NCBI RefSeq assembly: GCF_005217525.1
Contig: NZ_PNXQ01000001.1
Coordinates: 1 to 48,322, forward strand
Length of the DNA stretch: 48,322 nucleotides
Direction: 5' to 3'
Source: Paenibacillus terrae
GTDB taxonomy: Bacteria; Bacillota; Bacilli; Paenibacillales; Paenibacillaceae
Shown: in pieces, positions 34,611-45,329 of the stretch
Layout: each line of letters starts with the position of its first letter
Numbering within the stretch: position 1 is the first letter of the stretch
Position numbers and translations under genes: made by a program
The notes under the pieces: generated by a model
Seen by the model: the letters and a program-made list of their open reading frames with translations, nothing else
Database searches by the model: none
What the model was told of the DNA's origin: nothing

Positions 34611-35428
34611 TGATGAAATACAGACCAGGAATTAAGCAAAAAGTTAAGAATCAATAGCGTGTAGCCCACTAATGCCCACTTCGCCATTACGAGGCCCGAC
34701 TTCTGATTGAACCTTTTGCTCACTAAAAATACAATATACACGCATAGGGCTATCGCTGTCATCAATACTTTGGTATCCAGCAACAAACGCCAGCGTTCTT
34801 CAGCAATAATAGAAATGACGGCAACTACAATAGAGACCGCAAGCAAAGGAGTACCGATCAACAGCGCCATGTGAGTATACCGATCCATCATTTCTAGACT
34901 CGGCAGACGCCGGATCGTATCATTCCATTTCTTGACTTTCAATTTACGATGCAAAAACAGATAAAGCCCCGAAAATACAGCCGCTACCGTCATGGCTACA
35001 AAGCCAAGATTGGCCAAAGCGATATGGATGAGAAGCAGCCCATGCACCGTATGCCAACTTCCAAGCGGATTGTTGGTGGGCTCCATCCATATATTATTGA
35101 GCACAAGAACTGCAAAACTAATAATGTTAAGCAGCAATACCGCAAATTCCGACCGCTGATAGCGTGACAGTATTAAAGAAATCACGACCAAAATAAATGA
35201 AAACAGGAATAAAAAATCGTAGGTCACGAAAATAGGAAGATGTCCTTCGTTCCAAGTTCTCATTCCCATATATATAAGCTGGAGACCAAGAACGACAGCA
35301 AGAAGCCCTGTACCTGTCCGTTTGGCACTCGCATTACGGCGAATGCCATCCGAGAATACAAACAGAAGGCTCAGGGCAAAAACATAAATCATCGAATCAT
35401 ATATAAGCGTGCTTAAGGCCACGTCCAT
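34595..35428 (-). CDS. hemX: HemX, cytochrome c assembly-like membrane protein
   Basis: 277 residues with about eight membrane segments and a CcsA/CcmC-like fold. Conserved histidines lie in the WHTVHGLLLIHIALANLGF region. In B. subtilis HemX lowers the level of glutamyl-tRNA reductase (HemA) and its gene follows hemA, as here (nine-base gap). Assignment rests on this context and the membrane pattern; a heme-handling role is family knowledge. Confidence 0.88.
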   Translation of the reverse strand: MDVALSTLIYDSMIYVFALSLLFVFSDGIRRNASAKRTGTGLLAVVLGLQLIYMGMRTWNEGHLPIFVTYDFLFLFSFILVVISLILSRYQRSEFAVLLLNIISFAVLVLNNIWMEPTNNPLGSWHTVHGLLLIHIALANLGFVAMTVAAVFSGLYLFLHRKLKVKKWNDTIRRLPSLEMMDRYTHMALLIGTPLLAVSIVVAVISIIAEERWRLLLDTKVLMTAIALCVYIVFLVSKRFNQKSGLVMAKWALVGYTLLILNFLLNSWSVFHQWTGE

Positions 35429-35437
35429 CCACCGCCT

Positions 35438-36832
35438 TTACAGGCCAGCCGGCGCAAACGACGCTGGCGAGGCTTGGGCCTGACCGGATTTTTCATGAAT
35501 ACCGACCTCCGGTTTCATTAACGCGGATGCATCGCTTTTATCTACTTTCTGAGCGGCGTCCTCCAAACGATCCTCCAGAGCAAAAATGTGGCTAAAGAGT
35601 TCAAGCGCCTCATTCCCCTGCTTTTGGACAGCCAGTTCCTTCACCGTATTGATCGGATCATGCATCATCTGGTTCAGCATGCTTTTCGTCAAACGGCTAA
35701 TCACTTTGCGTTGTCGTTCATCCAGCTCGGGAAGCTTGTTGAACAAGCTTTCGAGCGTATCCTGATGCACAGACTCTGCTTTTTCCTGTAAAGCACGAAT
35801 CACCGGACGCACTCCCATCGTTTTTAACCATTGGTAAAAATCGCCAAGTTCTCCTTCGATCATATGCTCAATTTTGGCAGCCTCGGTACGACGCATTTCC
35901 AAATTGCTCTCTACGATACCTTCCAGATCATCAATATCGTAAAGAAAAACATTCTGCAATTCGCCAATAGCCGGGTCCAAATCACGCGGAACCGCGATGT
36001 CAATCATAAACAAAGGCCGGGAACGACGTCGTTTCATACTGGCTTCAACCCGCTCCCGATCCAAAATATATCCTTGTGCACCTGTCGAGCTAATGATAAT
36101 GTCCACATCCGCCAACCGATTCATGCCTTCCTCCATCGTGACCGGCGTTCCGTGAAACTTGGAAGCCAAATCTTCCGCTCTGGATAAAGTCCGGTTCGCC
36201 ACAATGACCTCTGCTGCTCCCCCGCTGTACAAATGCTTAACGGTAAGCTCGCTCATTTTACCCGCACCGAGAATCAGCACCTTCTTATCGGTAAACATCC
36301 CGAAAATCCGTTTGCCAAGCTCCACTGCTGCATAGCTGACGGATACGGCGCTTTCTCCAATGGACGTCTCCGAATGGGCACGCTTGCCCAATGTGACGGC
36401 CTGCTTAAACAGCATATTAAACCACGTTGCCGTAATTTTCTGGGATTGAGCCTGAAGAAAAGCGTTCTTCACCTGTCCCAAAATTTGTGTTTCTCCGATC
36501 ACCATAGAATCCAGGCCACAAGTCACACGAAACAAATGCCGGATGGCCTGCTCGTCCTCATATATATATAGATGCTGTGTAAATTGATCGCGAGGAATAC
36601 CGAACCATTGCTCCATGAAACTACGTATAAAATAACCGCACATGTGAAGGCGGTCCACCACGACATATATTTCAGTCCGATTGCAGGTTGCGACAATTAC
36701 GCCCTCCAACACACTTTTGGTGAGTTTGAGTTGTTCCAGCGCTTTTGGTAAATCTTGTTCCGCAAATGTAAAACGCTCTCTGACTTCCACAGGCGCCGTA
36801 CGATAATTCAACCCAACAACGACGATGTGCAT
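35438..36832 (-). CDS. hemA: Glutamyl-tRNA reductase
   Basis: 464 residues. It reduces glutamyl-tRNA to glutamate-1-semialdehyde with NADPH, the first and controlled step of tetrapyrrole synthesis. The catalytic cysteine should be C50 in VIVATCNRTEIY. The NADPH loop VLILGAGKMSEL and the C-terminal dimerisation helices are present. The last 25 residues are an Ala/Pro/Ser-rich tail beyond the usual end. AGGTG precedes ATG. It heads the operon with an extended -10 promoter and an upstream phased repeat. Confidence 0.96.
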   Translation of the reverse strand: MHIVVVGLNYRTAPVEVRERFTFAEQDLPKALEQLKLTKSVLEGVIVATCNRTEIYVVVDRLHMCGYFIRSFMEQWFGIPRDQFTQHLYIYEDEQAIRHLFRVTCGLDSMVIGETQILGQVKNAFLQAQSQKITATWFNMLFKQAVTLGKRAHSETSIGESAVSVSYAAVELGKRIFGMFTDKKVLILGAGKMSELTVKHLYSGGAAEVIVANRTLSRAEDLASKFHGTPVTMEEGMNRLADVDIIISSTGAQGYILDRERVEASMKRRRSRPLFMIDIAVPRDLDPAIGELQNVFLYDIDDLEGIVESNLEMRRTEAAKIEHMIEGELGDFYQWLKTMGVRPVIRALQEKAESVHQDTLESLFNKLPELDERQRKVISRLTKSMLNQMMHDPINTVKELAVQKQGNEALELFSHIFALEDRLEDAAQKVDKSDASALMKPEVGIHEKSGQAQASPASFAPAGL

Positions 36833-36891
36833 TGCAAGTTCACCTGCCTAAACTGTAATAAGAATAACCACTGTTATCATAAACTATGTTA

Positions 36892-36945
36892 ATTATATCA
36901 CAGAAGTCCGAATGTCCTCCGGCTGTTTTATGAATTGTTTATGAA
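36892..36945 (-). promoter_or_regulatory. hemA extended -10 promoter with phased direct repeat
   Basis: On the minus strand, TGA-TATAAT (36900-36892) is an extended -10; the -35 position has no TTGACA-like sequence. Upstream, TTCATAAA occurs twice (36945-36938 and 36934-36927), exactly 11 bases apart, at roughly -41 to -59 from the expected start. That spacing puts both copies on one face of the helix, as for an activator bound next to RNA polymerase. Confidence 0.5.
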
Positions 36946-37009
36946 AATTGGATGGCAAACTCCAACATCCAAAATGTTCTCTATCGTTTGATATAGTTTG
37001 AACCAGTCT

Positions 37010-37045
37010 TAAAACAAATAACCATGGAATAAATCCATGGTTATT
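37010..37045 (-). terminator. Rho-independent terminator after engB
   Basis: AATAACCATGG (37017-37027) pairs perfectly with CCATGGTTATT (37035-37045); on the minus strand TTTGTTTT follows. It separates the lon-engB transcript from the hem cluster. Confidence 0.82.
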
Positions 37046-37094
37046 CTTCGCATATTTCTTTTCCGATAGACGCCTTCCACGAACGTCCTTCTTC

Positions 37095-37709
37095 TTAGAT
37101 TTCCGGTTGTTCCTCGTCTTCGTCGTTCTCTATATAGCTGGAGATGACCGACCATAGCTCGTCCTTACCCATGCCTTCTTCGGATGAAAAGGGGATAAAC
37201 AAACCCCCGGGAAGTATTCCGAGTTCCTGCTTGATTACTTTATAATGCTTTTCCCGCCGTGTTTTAGGGATTTTATCTGCCTTCGTGCCCACAACGCATA
37301 CCGGAAGCCCGTGATGGCGCAGCCAGTCGTGCATCATGATATCATCCTTGGATGGCGGATGACGCAAATCGACCATTTGAAGCACCAGCTTGAGCGGCTC
37401 CCGTTCCAGCAAATACGACTCAATCATTTGTCCCCAGGCTTTACGGGACGTTTTGGATACCTTTGCGTAACCGTAACCCGGAAAATCGACGAAATAGAGA
37501 TCATCATTAATCCGGTAATAATTGAGCTGCTGTGTTTTCCCTGGCGTAGAACTGGTGCGCGCCAAGTTTTTACGGCTAATCAAACGATTAATCAGTGACG
37601 ACTTCCCTACATTGGAACGCCCCGCCAGAGCAATCTCCGGCAAAGCGTCCACAGGGAACTGATCGGGGCCAACCGCGCTAATAATAAATTCTGCTTTTGT
37701 TACTTTCAT
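37095..37709 (-). CDS. engB: Ribosome biogenesis GTPase YsxC/EngB
   Basis: 204 residues. A TrmE-Era-EngA type GTPase required for late 50S assembly and essential in Bacillus. G1 GRSNVGKSS, the G2 TPGKTQ region, G3 DFPGYG and G4 TKAD are in order. The C-terminal end is acidic ([11 protein letters not shown]). It starts 18 bases after the lon stop with AAGGA upstream; the lon-engB pair is the same as in B. subtilis. Confidence 0.95.
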   Translation of the reverse strand: MKVTKAEFIISAVGPDQFPVDALPEIALAGRSNVGKSSLINRLISRKNLARTSSTPGKTQQLNYYRINDDLYFVDFPGYGYAKVSKTSRKAWGQMIESYLLEREPLKLVLQMVDLRHPPSKDDIMMHDWLRHHGLPVCVVGTKADKIPKTRREKHYKVIKQELGILPGGLFIPFSSEEGMGKDELWSVISSYIENDEDEEQPEI

Positions 37710-37727
37710 TGTGTCCTTAATTCCTCT

Positions 37728-40064
37728 CTAATGTACCCTCGCCTGCTCAACCAAAGCATGCTCCAGCACCTGATCCATATGGGCAACGGGAACAAATTCA
37801 ACATCCTGCCTAATACTGTCGGGAATATCTTTTAGATCCCGTTCATTATCCTTGGGAAGCAGAATTTTTTTGTAGCCTGCCCGGTGGGCTGCCAGCGACT
37901 TCTCTTTCAATCCGCCAATAGGCAATACGCGGCCGCGCAGGGTAATTTCACCCGTCATAGCCACATCCTTGGATACATGACGGTTGGTCAGCGCTGAAAT
38001 CAACGCTGTAGCAATGGTAATCCCCGCCGATGGCCCATCCTTCGGAATCGCTCCCTCCGGAATGTGGATATGAATATCATTTTTCTCATAAAAGTCCATA
38101 GCAATGCCCAACTCAACCGCTTTGGAGCGAGTGTAGCTAAATGCTGCCTGCGCGGATTCTTTCATAACGTCTCCCAGCTTACCTGTAAGAATCAGCTTAC
38201 CGCTGCCGGGCACGACCGTCACTTCAATCATCAGCGTTTCACCGCCAACCTCTGTCCACGCCAAGCCTGTAACCGTACCAATCTGGTCTTCCAGCTCCGC
38301 TACACCGTAACGGAATTTGGCGACGCCTAAATAATCTTTCAGATTATCCGGTGTAATTCGAATCGGGCCTTCTCCGCCGGATACCACTGACTTCGCAGCC
38401 TTGCGGCACAGAGAAGCCATTTGCTGTTCGAGATTCCGCACGCCGGATTCACGGGTATATTCGCGGATGACACGCAGCAGCGTATCCTCCCCAATGTCCA
38501 GCTGCTCCTTTTCCAAACCATGCTCTCTCTTCTGTTTGGGCAGTAGATAACGATTAGCGATTTCGAGCTTTTCCAGCTCGGTGTAACCCGGAATGTACAA
38601 TGTCTCCATCCGGTCCATCAGCGGACGCGGAATGTTGTGAGCAGCATTGGCTGTCGTCACGAACATCACATTGGACAAATCGAAGGGCAGCTCGACAAAA
38701 TGGTCACTGAACGTATTGTTCTGTTCAGGATCAAGCACCTCCAGCAACGCCGCCGAAGGGTCACCTCGAAAATCAGAAGCCATTTTATCAATCTCATCCA
38801 GCAAAAAGACTGGATTAGACGTTCCTGCCGTCTTCATCCCCTGAATGATACGCCCTGGCATCGCGCCCACATAAGTGCGGCGATGACCACGAATTTCTGC
38901 TTCATCCCGCACTCCCCCAAGCGAGATGCGGACAAATTCCCTCCCCATAGACTTGGCGATGGAACGAGCCAACGAGGTCTTGCCGACCCCAGGTGGCCCT
39001 ACGAGACACAGAATCGGCCCCTTAATGGTCTTCACCAGTTTGCGTACAGCCAGATACTCCAGCACCCGCTCCTTCGGCTTATCCAGTCCATAGTGGTCAT
39101 CATTCAGTATCTCTTCAGCCTTAACGATATCCAGATCATCATCTGTAAACTTGTTCCATGGCAAGCTTAACAGCCAATCGACATAATTACGGATAACCCC
39201 GCCCTCGGCAGAGCTTGCAGGCATTTTCTCCAGACGGTCGATTTCCTTTTCAACCTTCTCCTTCACAGGAGCGGGCAGCTCCAGTTCACTTAGCTGATTG
39301 CGCAGTTCTTCTACTTCTCCCGCGCGACCTTCCTTCTCGCCAAGCTCCTTCTGGATCGCCTTCATTTGCTCACGCAGGTAATACTCCTTCTGCGTTTTCT
39401 CCATCTGTTTCTTCACGCGCTGGTTAATTTTACGTTCCAGCTCCAGTACCTCACGCTCGTTATTCAAAATATCCAGAAGCTTCTCCAGACGCTGAGTTAC
39501 GTCGATCGTCTCCAGTATATCCTGCTTCTCCTTTATTTTGAGCGTTAGATGGCTTGTAATCACGTCAGCCAGCCGTCCGGGCTCCTCAATGTCGGATACC
39601 GCAGCGAGAGTTTCGGGGGTTACCTTTTTGGACAAGTTGATATAATGCTCGAACTGGGTCAGAACCGTGCGCATGAGCGCATCCGTCTCTGGATGCACGT
39701 TTTCTGCCTCATGCAGCTCCTTTGCCAGTACCTCGTAGTATTCCTCATTGTCCGTATATTGAATAATCTCGGCACGTTCCAGCCCTTCCACCAGCACCCG
39801 AATCGTTCCGTTGGGAAGCTTGAGCATCTGGCGCACTTTGGCTACCGTGCCGACTCGAAAAATATCCTCTTGTGCGGGTTCTTCAATATTTACTTCTGAT
39901 TGAGAACACAGGAGAATCAAATTATCTTCAACCATCGCTTTTTCCAAAGCCTTGACCGATTTTTCCCGGCCCACATCGAGATGCAGAACCATGCTCGGGT
40001 AGACGAGAAGTCCTCTTAAAGGCAGCAAAGGAAAACGACGACCTTTTGTCTTGTTGGGTCCCAT
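37728..40064 (-). CDS. lon: ATP-dependent protease Lon (LonA)
   Basis: 778 residues. Lon degrades misfolded and regulatory proteins in the cytoplasm. An N-terminal substrate domain (about 12-200), a coiled coil (about 205-270), the AAA+ module ([22 protein letters not shown]) and the protease domain with catalytic Ser in [10 protein letters not shown] and catalytic Lys in [14 protein letters not shown] are all visible. ATG at 40064 has GGAGGTG nine bases before it; an upstream in-frame ATG lies within the promoter-proximal leader. No heat-shock CIRCE or CtsR site was seen. Confidence 0.96.
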   Translation of the reverse strand: MGPNKTKGRRFPLLPLRGLLVYPSMVLHLDVGREKSVKALEKAMVEDNLILLCSQSEVNIEEPAQEDIFRVGTVAKVRQMLKLPNGTIRVLVEGLERAEIIQYTDNEEYYEVLAKELHEAENVHPETDALMRTVLTQFEHYINLSKKVTPETLAAVSDIEEPGRLADVITSHLTLKIKEKQDILETIDVTQRLEKLLDILNNEREVLELERKINQRVKKQMEKTQKEYYLREQMKAIQKELGEKEGRAGEVEELRNQLSELELPAPVKEKVEKEIDRLEKMPASSAEGGVIRNYVDWLLSLPWNKFTDDDLDIVKAEEILNDDHYGLDKPKERVLEYLAVRKLVKTIKGPILCLVGPPGVGKTSLARSIAKSMGREFVRISLGGVRDEAEIRGHRRTYVGAMPGRIIQGMKTAGTSNPVFLLDEIDKMASDFRGDPSAALLEVLDPEQNNTFSDHFVELPFDLSNVMFVTTANAAHNIPRPLMDRMETLYIPGYTELEKLEIANRYLLPKQKREHGLEKEQLDIGEDTLLRVIREYTRESGVRNLEQQMASLCRKAAKSVVSGGEGPIRITPDNLKDYLGVAKFRYGVAELEDQIGTVTGLAWTEVGGETLMIEVTVVPGSGKLILTGKLGDVMKESAQAAFSYTRSKAVELGIAMDFYEKNDIHIHIPEGAIPKDGPSAGITIATALISALTNRHVSKDVAMTGEITLRGRVLPIGGLKEKSLAAHRAGYKKILLPKDNERDLKDIPDSIRQDVEFVPVAHMDQVLEHALVEQARVH

Positions 40065-40130
40065 CGCTTTCGCACCTCCAGTGATTCTCAGGTTCCGGAT
40101 TTTACAATCCTTCACGTTGTTATCTTTCAT

Positions 40131-40160
40131 ATTTTATCAAATGTTTTATGAAAAAACCAA
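40131..40160 (-). promoter_or_regulatory. lon promoter
   Basis: On the minus strand, -35 TTGGTT (40160-40155) and -10 TAAAAT (40136-40131) are 18 bases apart. A TGA in front of the -10 makes it an extended type. The start should be near 40124, which rules out translation from an ATG at 40130. Confidence 0.6.
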
Positions 40161-40175
40161 TGAAAGGGTAGTTCA

Positions 40176-41903
40176 TTAGCAAGATCCTGTGTCCGATATC
40201 GTCCCGTTATGCGTCCCATCGGCCTGCAACAGGGAAGATTGGGATGGGCGAAAAGTATCAATTGGCGCGTGCACAGGTAAATCTGACGTCAATTCCTCTC
40301 CAAATACGTGGCGGAATACTTCCGTAACCGACTGCACCGGAATGACTTTCAAGCCTTCAATACTGTCAAAAAGAGACTGCCAGTTGTCCTGAGGAATGAT
40401 CACCTTTTTAGCTCCTGCCTGAAAAGCAGCCTCAACCTTCGCTAATACGCCGCCAATCGGTTTGACACGACCGTGAATGCTGACCTCTCCGGTCATCGCA
40501 ATTTCGTGATCCACCGGAATCCCCCGCATTGCGGATGCAATAGCCGTTGCCATTGCTATACCTGCCGACGGGCCATCTACTGGTGTTCCCCCAGGAAAAT
40601 TAATATGCAAATCGTAATTTGACGGGGACAATCCGAGCGTACGCAAAACGGTCAATACATTTTCTACAGAGCCTTTGGCCATACTTTTACGCCGCAGCGT
40701 GCGGGAGCCGCCGCCAATCTCTTCCTCATCGACCACACCCGTAATATTATAGGTTCCCTTTCCCGCAGGAACCGGAACTGCTGTAACCTCAATTTCCAGC
40801 AGCATGCCCATATTCGGGCCATATACGGCCAAACCGTTAACAAATCCGATTTGCGGCAGACCCGGTACTTTCCGGTCAGGACGCGGTTGAATTTGGCTGC
40901 TGCCCGCTACCCACTCCACATCCGAGGCGTTTAGACGTTCCCGTTTCTCCGTAAGTGCCAATCCAGCGGCAAGCTGAATCATATTGACGGCCTCCCGGCC
41001 ATTTGTGGCGTAGCGCTGTACGACTTCAACTGCCTCTGGACAAGGACCGAAGCCCAGCTTGTGGACGGCATCCTCAGCAATACGAGCAATCTCCTGCGGC
41101 TGGAGAGCACGGAAATAAATTTCCATGCATCGGGAACGAATGGCAGGCGGCAACTCATGCGGCGAACGAGTCGTCGCACCTACCAAACGGAAATCGGCAG
41201 GCAAACCATTTTGGAAAATATCATGGATATAAGCAGGAGTATTCGAATCCTCCGAGTTGTAGTACGCGCTCTCCAGAAATACTTTTCGGTCCTCCAATAC
41301 TTTCAACAGCTTATTCATCTGTGTGGGATGCAGCTCGCCAATTTCATCAATGAACAACATACCGCCATGCGCCTTCGTTACAGCTCCGGGCTTGGGCTGT
41401 GGAATACCCGCCACTCCCATTGCTCCAGCACCTTGATAAATCGGATCATGAACCGAACCAATCAACGGATCTGCAATACCCCGCTCGTCAAAACGGGCAG
41501 TCGTCGCATCAATCTCCGTAAATTTGGCGTCTCCCTTGAACGGGGAAGACAGGTTTTTCTTAGCTTCTTCCAGCACCACACGCGCAGCAGCCGTCTTGCC
41601 GACTCCCGGTGGGCCATAAATAATAACATGCTGTGGATTCGCACTGCATAACGCTGCCTTGAGGGCACGCAATCCATCCTTCTGACCGACAATATCCTGT
41701 AATGTGGCAGGACGAGTGCGTTCAGCCAGCGGTTTGGTTAATGAAATGGAGCGCAGTTTGCGCAGCTTATCCAGTTCCTTGCGGGATTCACGGTCCACTG
41801 CGCTGCGGTTCGTCTTTTGGCTCCGCAAAAGGTTCCAGAAATACAGACCGATGACAATCCCAAAAAACATTTGCACCAACAACAAAATCATAGTAAAGTC
41901 CAT
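40176..41903 (-). CDS. lonB: Membrane-anchored Lon-like protease LonB
   Basis: 575 residues. An N-terminal membrane segment (about 3-24, MILLLVQMFFGIVIGLYFW) anchors a AAA+ domain (Walker [13 protein letters not shown], Walker B MLFIDEIGEL) and a Lon protease domain with Ser in PVDGPSAGIAMA and Lys in GGVLAKVEAAF. It lacks the large Lon N-terminal domain. In B. subtilis LonB is made in the forespore. ATG at 41903 has GGAGG; about 110 bases separate it from lon, which has its own promoter. The last 40 residues are low-complexity. Confidence 0.92.
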   Translation of the reverse strand: MDFTMILLLVQMFFGIVIGLYFWNLLRSQKTNRSAVDRESRKELDKLRKLRSISLTKPLAERTRPATLQDIVGQKDGLRALKAALCSANPQHVIIYGPPGVGKTAAARVVLEEAKKNLSSPFKGDAKFTEIDATTARFDERGIADPLIGSVHDPIYQGAGAMGVAGIPQPKPGAVTKAHGGMLFIDEIGELHPTQMNKLLKVLEDRKVFLESAYYNSEDSNTPAYIHDIFQNGLPADFRLVGATTRSPHELPPAIRSRCMEIYFRALQPQEIARIAEDAVHKLGFGPCPEAVEVVQRYATNGREAVNMIQLAAGLALTEKRERLNASDVEWVAGSSQIQPRPDRKVPGLPQIGFVNGLAVYGPNMGMLLEIEVTAVPVPAGKGTYNITGVVDEEEIGGGSRTLRRKSMAKGSVENVLTVLRTLGLSPSNYDLHINFPGGTPVDGPSAGIAMATAIASAMRGIPVDHEIAMTGEVSIHGRVKPIGGVLAKVEAAFQAGAKKVIIPQDNWQSLFDSIEGLKVIPVQSVTEVFRHVFGEELTSDLPVHAPIDTFRPSQSSLLQADGTHNGTISDTGSC

Positions 41904-41968
41904 CGTATTTCCTCCGTTTCTCATCTCAGCATTTTGAAAATGCCGCTAAAATGCCGTCTATGAAAAAC

Positions 41969-41996
41969 AGTATTTCCTTTTCCCCAATAGCTAAAC
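41969..41996 (-). promoter_or_regulatory. Candidate forespore (sigma-F/G type) promoter of lonB
   Basis: On the minus strand, GTTTA (41996-41992) and GGAAATACT (41977-41969) are 14 bases apart. The -10 fits the forespore pattern GGnnAnAnT exactly. The -35 (GYATA-type) has one mismatch and the spacing is short by one or two bases. B. subtilis lonB is sigma-F dependent. Confidence 0.35.
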
Positions 41997-42025
41997 GGCA
42001 GTCTTCCAAAAGATCAGAGAGAAAA

Positions 42026-42080
42026 TACAAAAACACCGCGAAGAACAGTTCTGTAGCAGAGCTGCCCTCCACGGCGTTTA
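42026..42080 (-). terminator. Rho-independent terminator after ispG
   Basis: On the minus strand, AAACGCCG pairs with CGGTGTTT. An inner GGAGGGCAG/CTGTTCTTC pairing uses G-U pairs, and TTTTTG follows. It separates ispG from lonB. Confidence 0.75.
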
Positions 42081-42130
42081 CATGATGGCAATAGAATATG
42101 ATTATGCCTCTTTATGAGAACCGATTTGGC

Positions 42131-43249
42131 TTATACCTTCTCGGCTGTATGACGTTCCTCGCGACCCGGAATTTTACCCGTCTCTTCATACGCCTTGACG
42201 ATGATGTCAATTTCTTTTTTCAATTCTTCAACCATGTCAGCCTCGGGTACTTTGCGGATCATTTTTCCATAACGGAACAGAAGTCCTTCCCCGCGTGCTC
42301 CGGCAATACCGATATCAGCTTCCTTTGCTTCCCCCGGACCATTCACCGCGCAACCCAGTACCGACACTTTAATTGGCACCTTGAGTTTTGCAATATAGTC
42401 TTCGACTTCGTTGGCGATAGAGAACAGATCAATATCCAGACGTCCACAAGTCGGACAGGAAATCAAAGTCGCTGCATTCGTGATTAGCCCAAAGGTTTTG
42501 AGCAGTTCCCGCGCAACCTTCACTTCTTCCACCGGATCGGCACTCAGCGAAATACGCATAGTCGAACCAATACCTGCTGCCAACAAAGCCCCCATCCCCG
42601 CTGCACTCTTAACGGTTCCGGTAAAGAGCGTACCCGCTTCGGTAATACCCAGATGTAGTGGATATTTAATAATCTCGGCTGCCTTCGTATAAGCAGCTAT
42701 CGCCATAGGCACGTCAGATGCTTTCAGCGACACGATAATATCGTGAAAATCAAGCTCTTCCAGTATACCGATATGGAATAGTGCGCTTTCTACCATCGCT
42801 TCCGGCGTAGGATAGCCGTACTTATCCAGCAAATGCTGTTCCAATGACCCGGCATTCACACCAATCCGAATCGGAATTCCCTTTTCCTTGCATGCCTTTA
42901 CGACAGCTTCCACTTTTTCACGACGACCAATGTTGCCAGGATTGATACGAACCTTGTCAATTCCGTTTTCAATCGCCAGCAGAGCCAGCTTGTGATTAAA
43001 ATGAATATCCGCTACGAGCGGAATATGGATCTGTTTTTTAATTTCCTTAATGGCTGCGGCAGCTTCCTCATTGTTGACGGTGACACGTACAAGTTGGCAA
43101 CCCGCCTCTTCCAAACGGAGAATTTCAGCGACGGTAGCTTCCACATCTGCTGTTTTGGTCGTACACATGCTTTGGATGATGACTTCATTGCTGCCGCCAA
43201 TCGTCAGATTCCCGACTTTAACGGGACGTGTGTCTTGTCTTAAGAACAT
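42131..43249 (-). CDS. ispG: 4-hydroxy-3-methylbut-2-en-1-yl diphosphate synthase
   Basis: 372 residues. This is the penultimate step of the MEP isoprenoid pathway, using a [4Fe-4S] cluster. The cluster cysteines are in LISCPTCGR and [13 protein letters not shown]. The N-terminal TIM-barrel half starts with [15 protein letters not shown] at 43249 is chosen because GGGAGAG lies upstream and the length matches the family (about 370-377). It sits alone between clpX and lonB, where B. subtilis has none, with a terminator behind it and a short inverted repeat upstream. Confidence 0.95.
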   Translation of the reverse strand: MFLRQDTRPVKVGNLTIGGSNEVIIQSMCTTKTADVEATVAEILRLEEAGCQLVRVTVNNEEAAAAIKEIKKQIHIPLVADIHFNHKLALLAIENGIDKVRINPGNIGRREKVEAVVKACKEKGIPIRIGVNAGSLEQHLLDKYGYPTPEAMVESALFHIGILEELDFHDIIVSLKASDVPMAIAAYTKAAEIIKYPLHLGITEAGTLFTGTVKSAAGMGALLAAGIGSTMRISLSADPVEEVKVARELLKTFGLITNAATLISCPTCGRLDIDLFSIANEVEDYIAKLKVPIKVSVLGCAVNGPGEAKEADIGIAGARGEGLLFRYGKMIRKVPEADMVEELKKEIDIIVKAYEETGKIPGREERHTAEKV

Positions 43250-43277
43250 GTACTTTTCTCTCCCATTAACGCCAAAC

Positions 43278-43318
43278 CTCCACCCCATAAAACCTCATAT
43301 GGGTTTAGTGAAGTGGAG
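43278..43318. repeat. Nested inverted repeat between clpX and ispG
   Basis: CTCCAC (43278-43283) pairs with GTGGAG (43313-43318), with AAACC/GGTTT nested inside. No T tract follows on the minus strand, so it is not a clear terminator. It would fold in the ispG 5' mRNA or cap the end of the clpX message. Confidence 0.5.
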
Positions 43319-43359
43319 ATCTGGCTTCTCGTGTTGTAGAGATCGCGAAGTATCAATCC

Positions 43360-44616
43360 TTAGGCGCTCTCTTCTTGTTTTTTATCCTTATCTGTACCAC
43401 CAAGTTCAGGTGCGATTTTATCTTTTACAACCTGCTCATTGATGACGCAAGTCGTGATATCATCACGGGAAGGAACCTCGTACATCACATCCAGCATAAT
43501 GCCTTCAATGATCGCACGAAGACCACGGGCACCTGTGTTACGCTTGATGGCTTCACGGGCAATGGCTTCCAGAGCATCTTGCTTAAACTCCAAAGTAACA
43601 TTATCCAGTTCAAGCATCTTCTGGTACTGCTTGACTAACGCATTTTTCGGCTCAGACAAAATACGAACCAATGTGTTCTCATCAAGCGGCTCCAGCGTAG
43701 AAATAACCGGCAAACGTCCTACAAACTCTGGAATCAGACCGAATTTCAAAAGATCCTCAGGCAATACCATAGAAGTATATTCACCCGGTTTCAAATCCTT
43801 TTGATCTGTAGTCGCATTGAAGCCGATGACTTTCTTACCGACACGACGTTTGATCATTTGCTCCAGACCGTCAAAGGCACCGCCGCAAATGAACAGGATG
43901 TTCGTGGTATCAATTTGAATGAACTCTTGATGAGGATGCTTACGACCACCTTGTGGAGGTACTGAAGCAACCGTGCCTTCCAAAATTTTAAGCAAAGCCT
44001 GCTGCACACCTTCACCCGATACGTCACGCGTAATGGACGGGTTTTCGGATTTGCGGGCTACTTTATCAATTTCGTCGATGTAGATAATGCCGCGTTCGGC
44101 TTTTTCAACATCATAATCGGCAGCTTGAATCAATTTCAGCAAAATGTTTTCAACATCTTCGCCCACATAACCTGCTTCCGTAAGGGAAGTGGCATCTGCA
44201 ATGGCAAAAGGAACGTTCAAAATTTTAGCCATGGTTTGCGCAAGCAACGTTTTACCTGAACCTGTAGGTCCGAGCATCAAAATGTTACTTTTTTGCAGTT
44301 CCACATCATCAATTTTGTTTTGTGTATTAATACGTTTGTAATGGTTATATACCGCTACGGACAACGATTTTTTCGCTTGATCCTGACCAATTACATATTG
44401 ATCCAGAATGTCACGGATTTGCATTGGTTTAGGAATGTCTTTCAGATCTACTTCTTCCTCATGACCCAATTCCTCTTCCACGATTTCTGTGCACAACTCG
44501 ATGCATTCGTCACATATATATACGCCCGGTCCAGCAACTAGCTTGCGAACCTGATCCTGAGATTTACCGCAGAAGGAACATTTCAGTTGTCCTTTTTCAT
44601 CATTAAATTTAAACAT
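43360..44616 (-). CDS. clpX: ATP-dependent protease ATPase subunit ClpX
   Basis: 418 residues. ClpX unfolds substrates and feeds them to ClpP. The N-terminal zinc domain has C13, C16, C35 and C38. Walker A GPTGSGKT is at 116-123, followed by the IYIDEIDK Walker B and the IGF loop (VIGFNAT) that docks on ClpP. It starts 12 bases after clpP and is almost certainly co-transcribed. Confidence 0.97.
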   Translation of the reverse strand: MFKFNDEKGQLKCSFCGKSQDQVRKLVAGPGVYICDECIELCTEIVEEELGHEEEVDLKDIPKPMQIRDILDQYVIGQDQAKKSLSVAVYNHYKRINTQNKIDDVELQKSNILMLGPTGSGKTLLAQTMAKILNVPFAIADATSLTEAGYVGEDVENILLKLIQAADYDVEKAERGIIYIDEIDKVARKSENPSITRDVSGEGVQQALLKILEGTVASVPPQGGRKHPHQEFIQIDTTNILFICGGAFDGLEQMIKRRVGKKVIGFNATTDQKDLKPGEYTSMVLPEDLLKFGLIPEFVGRLPVISTLEPLDENTLVRILSEPKNALVKQYQKMLELDNVTLEFKQDALEAIAREAIKRNTGARGLRAIIEGIMLDVMYEVPSRDDITTCVINEQVVKDKIAPELGGTDKDKKQEESA

Positions 44617-44628
44617 AGAGCCACCCCT

Positions 44629-45219
44629 TTACAGATTAATCGGTCTAGACAGCACCTGGTCAATGATACCGTATGCTTTTGCCTCTTCCGCTTCCATGAA
44701 GAAATCCCGGTCAGTATCACGTTCGATTTTTTCGAGGGGCTGACCCGTACGCTCTACATAGATTTGATTCAGCTTGGCACGCGTTTTGATAATCCAGTCT
44801 GCATGGATCAGCATATCGGAGGCTTGCCCCTGAATGCCACCCAACGGCTGATGGATCATGACTTCGCTGTTGGTAAGCGCAAATCTTTTGCCTGGCGCAC
44901 CTGCTGTGAGCAGCAAAGAGCCCATACTTGCAGCCATGCCTACACAGATCGTCGATACGTCCGGCTTAATGAATTGCATTGTATCATATATACCCATGCC
45001 CGCAGTTACAGAACCGCCCGGCGAGTTAATGTACAAATTAATATCCTTCTCCGGATCTTCCGCAGAAAGGAATAATAGCTGTGCAATGACGAGATTGGCG
45101 ACATCGTCATCAATCGGGCCACTCAGGAAAATGATGCGATCCTTAAGCAACCGCGAGTAAATATCGTAAGATCGTTCTCCTCGATTCGTTTGTTCCACAA
45201 CCATAGGGACGAGACTCAT
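44629..45219 (-). CDS. clpP: ATP-dependent Clp protease proteolytic subunit ClpP
   Basis: 196 residues. The triad is S98 (GMAASMGS), H123 (MIHQPLGG) and D172. ATG at 45219 has AGAGG eight bases upstream and starts with the typical [21 protein letters not shown] segment (shown in part). It lies next to clpX, whereas B. subtilis keeps clpP far from clpX. It has its own promoter, with no CtsR-type GGTCAAA repeats near it. Confidence 0.97.
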   Translation of the reverse strand: MSLVPMVVEQTNRGERSYDIYSRLLKDRIIFLSGPIDDDVANLVIAQLLFLSAEDPEKDINLYINSPGGSVTAGMGIYDTMQFIKPDVSTICVGMAASMGSLLLTAGAPGKRFALTNSEVMIHQPLGGIQGQASDMLIHADWIIKTRAKLNQIYVERTGQPLEKIERDTDRDFFMEAEEAKAYGIIDQVLSRPINL

Positions 45220-45329
45220 CACGACCAACCTCTTTTCTTTATTAAAATGAACACCAGTATTCATCCACTTCCGTTAAATCCCATTCAAAACGAAAGCGGC
45301 AAGCATGAAACGGGGACACCTTACAAAAT

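Noticed and set aside
36840..36950. PerR box before hemA
   Set aside because: Only short AT-rich matches were seen; the 7-1-7 inverted repeat is absent. The phased direct repeat is reported instead.
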